From Flavobacteriaceae bacterium UBA4439 (lineage in GTDB: Bacteria > Bacteroidota > Bacteroidia > Flavobacteriales > Flavobacteriaceae), in the NCBI GenBank assembly GCA_002390455.1, contig DGPN01000026.1:1-26410 (forward strand): a DNA stretch of 26,410 bases. Direction: 5' to 3'. The position numbers and the translations under genes were made by a program. The notes under the pieces are model-generated. The model searched no databases. It worked only from the letters and a program-made list of their open reading frames with translations, and was not told where the DNA came from. Below are positions 22,928 through 26,410 of this stretch, in pieces (the stretch's first letter is position 1; each line of letters opens with the position of its first letter).

Positions 22928-24974
22928 TCCACAACAACAAGGGTTGTGTCTGTTCTACATAAATTTTGGCAAAAGAGGCCTTGGGCTTGTTGAGGTGTAT
23001 TTTTAAGACGTCTTCTTTAAAACTCAAACCCTTTTCCTTTGCGTATTCTGGATACTCTGGATCAAAAGCATCAATGATGGAGGCATGGCTGTTGATTTTG
23101 GCATTGCCTTGGGTCAAAATAGCCTTGGCGGCCCTGACCCTTGCATTATAGGCATGATAAACCGCATCTGAAAAACGATTTTCAACAAGGGCTTCTTGCG
23201 CCCATTGGAAGGCTTCTTTGGCATCAAACAATAGGGTTTGCACCAGATCAATGGTCACTCCAGCACATTCGCCGATACCAATGGCTTTCTCGTATTTTTC
23301 TTTTACCCCCCAATCGACAAAATCATCTGCAGTAAGATCGCTTACCTCACTGTAATGTTTTAGATTTTGGTAGTAGTAGTCTTTGGTTTTACGGTCGTAG
23401 TAGGCAAAAAAGTCTTCCTCACTTTGTCGCTGCTTTTCAAAATCATCTAGAATCCATCGCAGTACTGCAGGAGTCCTTTTGGAAGGCACCTTTAGGACTT
23501 TGTCTGCAAATCTTCCGCTACCGTTCCCCAATACTCCCCCTCCGAGGAGGATTTGGGTGGCAGGAGCGACTTTGCCATTGGATTTTACGGTCATCCCTTG
23601 GAAGCCAATGTGTGCCAAGGTGTGCTGGCCGCAGGCATTCATACAACCACTGATTTTGATATCGATTTGGTGTTTTTGAATTAAGTCGGGATATTCTTTT
23701 TCAACGACTTCTTGGAGTACTTTGGCCAAGCCCATACTGCTGGCAATCCCCAGATTACAGGTGTCGGTTCCAGGACAGGCAACGATATCATTGAGGCGTT
23801 GAAAGCCTGCCCGATCCAGTTGGAGTTCTTGGAGTGCCAAATAAAGGGCGGGAAGGTGATCTTCTTTTACATCTCTTAGTAGTACACTTTGGCCATAAGA
23901 AAAACGGTTGTCGTCTCTTGTGAATTGTAAAATTATTTTGGCCAGTTTTCGGGCTTTTTTGGAATCAATGTCGCCCACGGTAATCGGCACACCCACTGCA
24001 AAAAACCCTTTTTGTTTTTGTGCATAGAGGTTGGTTTTTTTCCAAGCTTCAAAGTTAGCATCATCAATGGTCAAAGTCTCTTTACTCTTGTATAGGGGTT
24101 CTTTGAGGACTCTTTCGGTGGCTTCAATGGGAATGGTGGGTTGCGCCAATCCTTTTTCCTCAGAGTTTACCAGTTTGAGAAAAGCCTCCAAACCGATTTC
24201 TTTGATCAAGAATTTAAGCCGTGCTTTATTGCGTCGGTTGCGTTCACCATGGCGGTCAAAAACCCTGATGACGGCTTCGCTGAAGGGAATGACACGTTCG
24301 ACTTCCAAAAAGTCAAAAACTTCATGGGCTCCTATGGGTTGTGATCCTATACCACCGCCCAAAAGTACCCTAAAGCCTCTTTTCCCATCTTTTATTCTAG
24401 GAATAAATCCTAGGTCATGGATAAAGGTGAGAGCCTGGTCGTCGGAAGAACTGGAAAAAGCAACTTTAAACTTTCGTCCCATGTCTTGACAAACAGGGTT
24501 TCGGAGAAAATATTCAAAGAAGGCTTGGGCATAAGGGGTAAGGTCAAAATCCTCATTGGGATCTACTCCAGCATAGATTGATGCGGTGACGTTCCTAACG
24601 GTGTTTCCACAAGCTTCCCTAAGGGTGATTTTATCTTTTTCTAGGGTAGCCCAAAGTTCGGGGGTACGGTCTAGTGGGACATAGTGCAATTGTATGTCCT
24701 GTCGGGTGGTGATGTGGAGGTTTCCCGAGGCAAATTCATCTGAAACTTCGGCCATCCTAAGAAGCTGTTGTGCGGTAAATTTCCCCAACGGAATTTTGAT
24801 GCGAATCATCTGAACGCCCTGTTGACGTTGTCCATAAACTCCTCTGGCCAATCGCAGACTTCTGAATTTTTCTTCGTCTATTTTCTGATGTTGGAAAGCG
24901 TGAATTTTTTGTTCTAAATCCAGTATGTCTTTTTCTACAATCGGGTTTTCGATTTCTGTTCTAAAACTTTTCAT
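22896..24974 (-). CDS. Siroheme/[4Fe-4S] sulfite (or nitrite) reductase with C-terminal HEPN-like domain
   Basis: Six-electron reduction of sulfite to sulfide (or nitrite to ammonia). The 692-aa protein has two ferredoxin-like/siroheme repeats. Substrate residues match those of E. coli CysI: Arg91 in TTRQD, Arg127 in TVRNV, and Lys168/Lys170 in RKFKV. Cys400, Cys406, Cys444 and Cys448 (CPGTDTC and CMNAC) bind the iron-sulfur cluster bridged to siroheme. About 120 residues beyond the normal end (from about 575) form a helical HEPN-like domain (DAKEAFQWAQEALVENRFSDAVYHAYNARVRAAKA). I do not see the RNase motif R-x4-6-H there. Placement between cysN and siroheme genes favours sulfite as substrate. 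It starts two bases after the cysN stop. Confidence 0.9.
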   Translation of the reverse strand: MKSFRTEIENPIVEKDILDLEQKIHAFQHQKIDEEKFRSLRLARGVYGQRQQGVQMIRIKIPLGKFTAQQLLRMAEVSDEFASGNLHITTRQDIQLHYVPLDRTPELWATLEKDKITLREACGNTVRNVTASIYAGVDPNEDFDLTPYAQAFFEYFLRNPVCQDMGRKFKVAFSSSSDDQALTFIHDLGFIPRIKDGKRGFRVLLGGGIGSQPIGAHEVFDFLEVERVIPFSEAVIRVFDRHGERNRRNKARLKFLIKEIGLEAFLKLVNSEEKGLAQPTIPIEATERVLKEPLYKSKETLTIDDANFEAWKKTNLYAQKQKGFFAVGVPITVGDIDSKKARKLAKIILQFTRDDNRFSYGQSVLLRDVKEDHLPALYLALQELQLDRAGFQRLNDIVACPGTDTCNLGIASSMGLAKVLQEVVEKEYPDLIQKHQIDIKISGCMNACGQHTLAHIGFQGMTVKSNGKVAPATQILLGGGVLGNGSGRFADKVLKVPSKRTPAVLRWILDDFEKQRQSEEDFFAYYDRKTKDYYYQNLKHYSEVSDLTADDFVDWGVKEKYEKAIGIGECAGVTIDLVQTLLFDAKEAFQWAQEALVENRFSDAVYHAYNARVRAAKAILTQGNAKINSHASIIDAFDPEYPEYAKEKGLSFKEDVLKIHLNKPKASFAKIYVEQTQPLLLWIENHCHAKLK

Positions 24975-24976
24975 TT

Positions 24977-26215
24977 TTATAGTATAAAGCCTACTCCGGC
25001 GGTATTGTTGGTTTGTGTATCGATGAGGATGAATGCACCCAAACTTTTGTTAAAACTATAGGGGGAAAAAAGGAATGGTTGGGCCAATTGGAGGTCAACT
25101 GTTCCGATATCATTCATGGTCAAACGATCGGTGGGAACGGATTTCCACGCTTCCCAATCCATTTTGGATTCGATCTTGTTGATCTTGACCAAACTTTTGT
25201 AAACCCCTTGTTGTAACCAATATTTACTGTTGGAATTGAGTTCGTTGGATTGCATCCAACAGATTTTAGCATTTATTTTTTTGTCAATTTTCAGTTGGTG
25301 GTTGGTTTTGACAATGGTATTCCCTCGGGAGGCGTCTATTTCATCTTCGAGTAAAAGGGTTGCGTTTTCTCCAGCGACCACCTTACTTTTAGCAGATCCG
25401 TATTTTTCAATGGATTTTACAGTGCTTTTTTGACCCGAAGGAAAAATTTCAATTTCATCTCCTTGACTAAAAACACCACTTTTTACTTTTCCAGAAAAGC
25501 CTCTATAGTCATGGAAATCAGCTGTTTTGGGTCGGATAACGTGCTGTACTTGTAGCAATCCATCCAAGTGGTTGTCTTCGGTTGGCGTTAAGGTTTCAAT
25601 CAATGATAAAAGATCATCGCCCTCATACCAGGGCATGTTGTCGCTTTTGTGAATGACATTGTCACCTTTTAGCGCTGAAACAGGGATAAAGTTTAATTTG
25701 GGTTCCCAATCGTATTGATTTACCAAGGCTTTAATGGCTTTAACAACGCTGTTGAATTGCACAGGGTCGTAGTCGATCAAATCCATTTTATTAATGGTAA
25801 AGATCAGGTGTTTGATGCCGAGTAATTGGGTGATATAGAGGTGCCTTTTGGTTTGTTCCATGACTCCTTTACGAGCATCTAATAGTATGATGGCGACTTC
25901 GACATTGGAGGCGCCAGTGACCATATTTCGGGTGTATTCGACATGACCGGGTGCATCGGCAATGATGAATCTTCTTTTGGGAGTGCTGAAATAGAGGTGG
26001 GATACATCTATGGTGATGCCCTGTTCGCGTTCAGTCAGTAAGCCGTCTGTAGCCAAAGAGAAATCGATATAATCATAACCTAAGGATTTACTTTTGGCTT
26101 CGATAGTTTCTACTTGGTCTGTTTTTAGCGACTGTGTTTCGTAGAGGAGTCTCCCGATAAGGGTGCTTTTCCCATCATCCACACTTCCTGCAGTTGTTAT
26201 TCTTAAAATTTCCAT
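24977..26215 (-). CDS. cysN: Sulfate adenylyltransferase subunit 1 (GTPase)
   Basis: The GTP-hydrolysing subunit that drives ATP sulfurylase, forming adenosine 5'-phosphosulfate from sulfate and ATP with CysD. The 412-aa protein has G1 GSVDDGKST at 10-18, the EREQGITIDV switch region at 62-71, G3 DAPGH at 87-91 and G4 NKMD at 142-145. EF-Tu-like beta domains follow, with RGFSGKVKSG and GENATLLLEDEIDASRGN. It ends without a fused APS kinase (CysC) domain, so APS is probably reduced directly or phosphorylated by a separate enzyme. It lies 11 bases after cysD. Confidence 0.94.
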   Translation of the reverse strand: MEILRITTAGSVDDGKSTLIGRLLYETQSLKTDQVETIEAKSKSLGYDYIDFSLATDGLLTEREQGITIDVSHLYFSTPKRRFIIADAPGHVEYTRNMVTGASNVEVAIILLDARKGVMEQTKRHLYITQLLGIKHLIFTINKMDLIDYDPVQFNSVVKAIKALVNQYDWEPKLNFIPVSALKGDNVIHKSDNMPWYEGDDLLSLIETLTPTEDNHLDGLLQVQHVIRPKTADFHDYRGFSGKVKSGVFSQGDEIEIFPSGQKSTVKSIEKYGSAKSKVVAGENATLLLEDEIDASRGNTIVKTNHQLKIDKKINAKICWMQSNELNSNSKYWLQQGVYKSLVKINKIESKMDWEAWKSVPTDRLTMNDIGTVDLQLAQPFLFSPYSFNKSLGAFILIDTQTNNTAGVGFIL

Positions 26216-26226
26216 TGGGTTAGTTT

Positions 26227-26410
26227 TTAGAAGTAACCTACTTTTTTTCTTTCTTCCATAGCGGCTTCGGATCGTTTGTCGTCCATTCTTGCACCGCGTT
26301 CAGAAATCGAAGAGCCTTTAATTTCTTCGATGACGGTATCGAGATCGAGGGCTTTGGAAGGAACGGCAGCGGTACAACTCATATCGCCTACGGTTCTGAA
26401 TCGAACATAT
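26227..26410 (-). CDS. cysD: Sulfate adenylyltransferase subunit 2, C-terminal end (partial)
   Basis: The window cuts this gene. The 61 residues visible on the minus strand begin YVRFRTVGDMSCTAAVPS, the conserved end of the CysD family, and continue through IEEIKGSSISERGARMDDK to GYF and a TAA at 26227-26229. CysD is the catalytic subunit of ATP sulfurylase, of the PAPS-reductase/N-type ATP pyrophosphatase fold. It precedes cysN, as in other bacteria, and the operon promoter must lie further upstream outside the window. Confidence 0.93.
   Translation of the reverse strand, partial: YVRFRTVGDMSCTAAVPSKALDLDTVIEEIKGSSISERGARMDDKRSEAAMEERKKVGYF

Noticed and set aside
22896..23250. Reading the HEPN-like tail of the sulfite reductase as a toxin or defence RNase
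   Set aside because: The catalytic R-x4-6-H motif of HEPN nucleases is not visible and the context is purely metabolic.
1..26410. CRISPR arrays, tRNAs, rRNAs, complete insertion sequences
   Set aside because: I looked for regular repeat-spacer patterns, tRNA-like cloverleaf ends and transposase motifs, and saw none.

Overview
The window looks like chromosomal DNA of a Bacteroidota bacterium, most likely a member of the Flavobacteriaceae. The signs are the Bacteroidota-type promoter elements (TTG/TTTG plus TAnnTTTG), the near absence of Shine-Dalgarno sites, the gene order hemA-C-D-E-F-B, SpII lipoproteins with Bacteroidota-style N-termini, and a comF gene next to an Ig-like-domain lipoprotein. 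The core genes have moderate GC content. Positions about 11020-13090 are visibly much more AT-rich.

Layout. (1) 109-5824, + strand: a compact heme operon (hemA, hemC, hemD, hemE, hemF, hemB) that runs from glutamyl-tRNA to protoporphyrinogen, except for the GSA aminomutase and the last steps. It has a near-consensus promoter in front and a hairpin behind. (2) 5913-9951, + strand: an MGMT-like DNA repair protein, a membrane-anchored serine hydrolase, a PolB-like 3'-5' exonuclease and a fused double-ATPase ABC protein of the peptide/nickel type. Most of these genes overlap. (3) 9952-13629: an accessory stretch. It holds a spondin-domain lipoprotein, a gene-poor segment, an AT-rich cluster with a broken FAD/NAD(P)-binding protein, an intact YdcF/DUF218 protein and a broken HAD hydrolase, and then a small two-helix membrane protein. 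(4) 13630-17950, - strand: a Tas-like aldo/keto reductase, an OmpA-type lipoprotein, exonuclease III and glycyl-tRNA synthetase. (5) 18006-20550, + strand: comF, an Ig-like lipoprotein and a 27-residue membrane microprotein with its own promoter. (6) 20547-26410, - strand: an assimilatory sulfate reduction operon (cysD partial, cysN, siroheme sulfite reductase with a C-terminal HEPN-like extension, uroporphyrinogen-III methyltransferase, Met8-type siroheme synthase, ferredoxin-NADP reductase).

The two large operons are metabolically linked. The heme operon makes uroporphyrinogen III. The sulfur operon diverts it into siroheme, the cofactor of the sulfite reductase encoded beside it, and the ferredoxin-NADP reductase is a plausible electron source for that enzyme.

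The items I find most worth checking are the 27-aa membrane peptide at 20467-20550, the frameshifted FAD/NAD(P) remnant with a slippery heptamer exactly at its stop codon (11970-11979), and the decaying AT-rich cluster around it. I did not see a CRISPR array, tRNA, rRNA, complete insertion sequence or obvious defence system. Most of the window is ordinary core genome.
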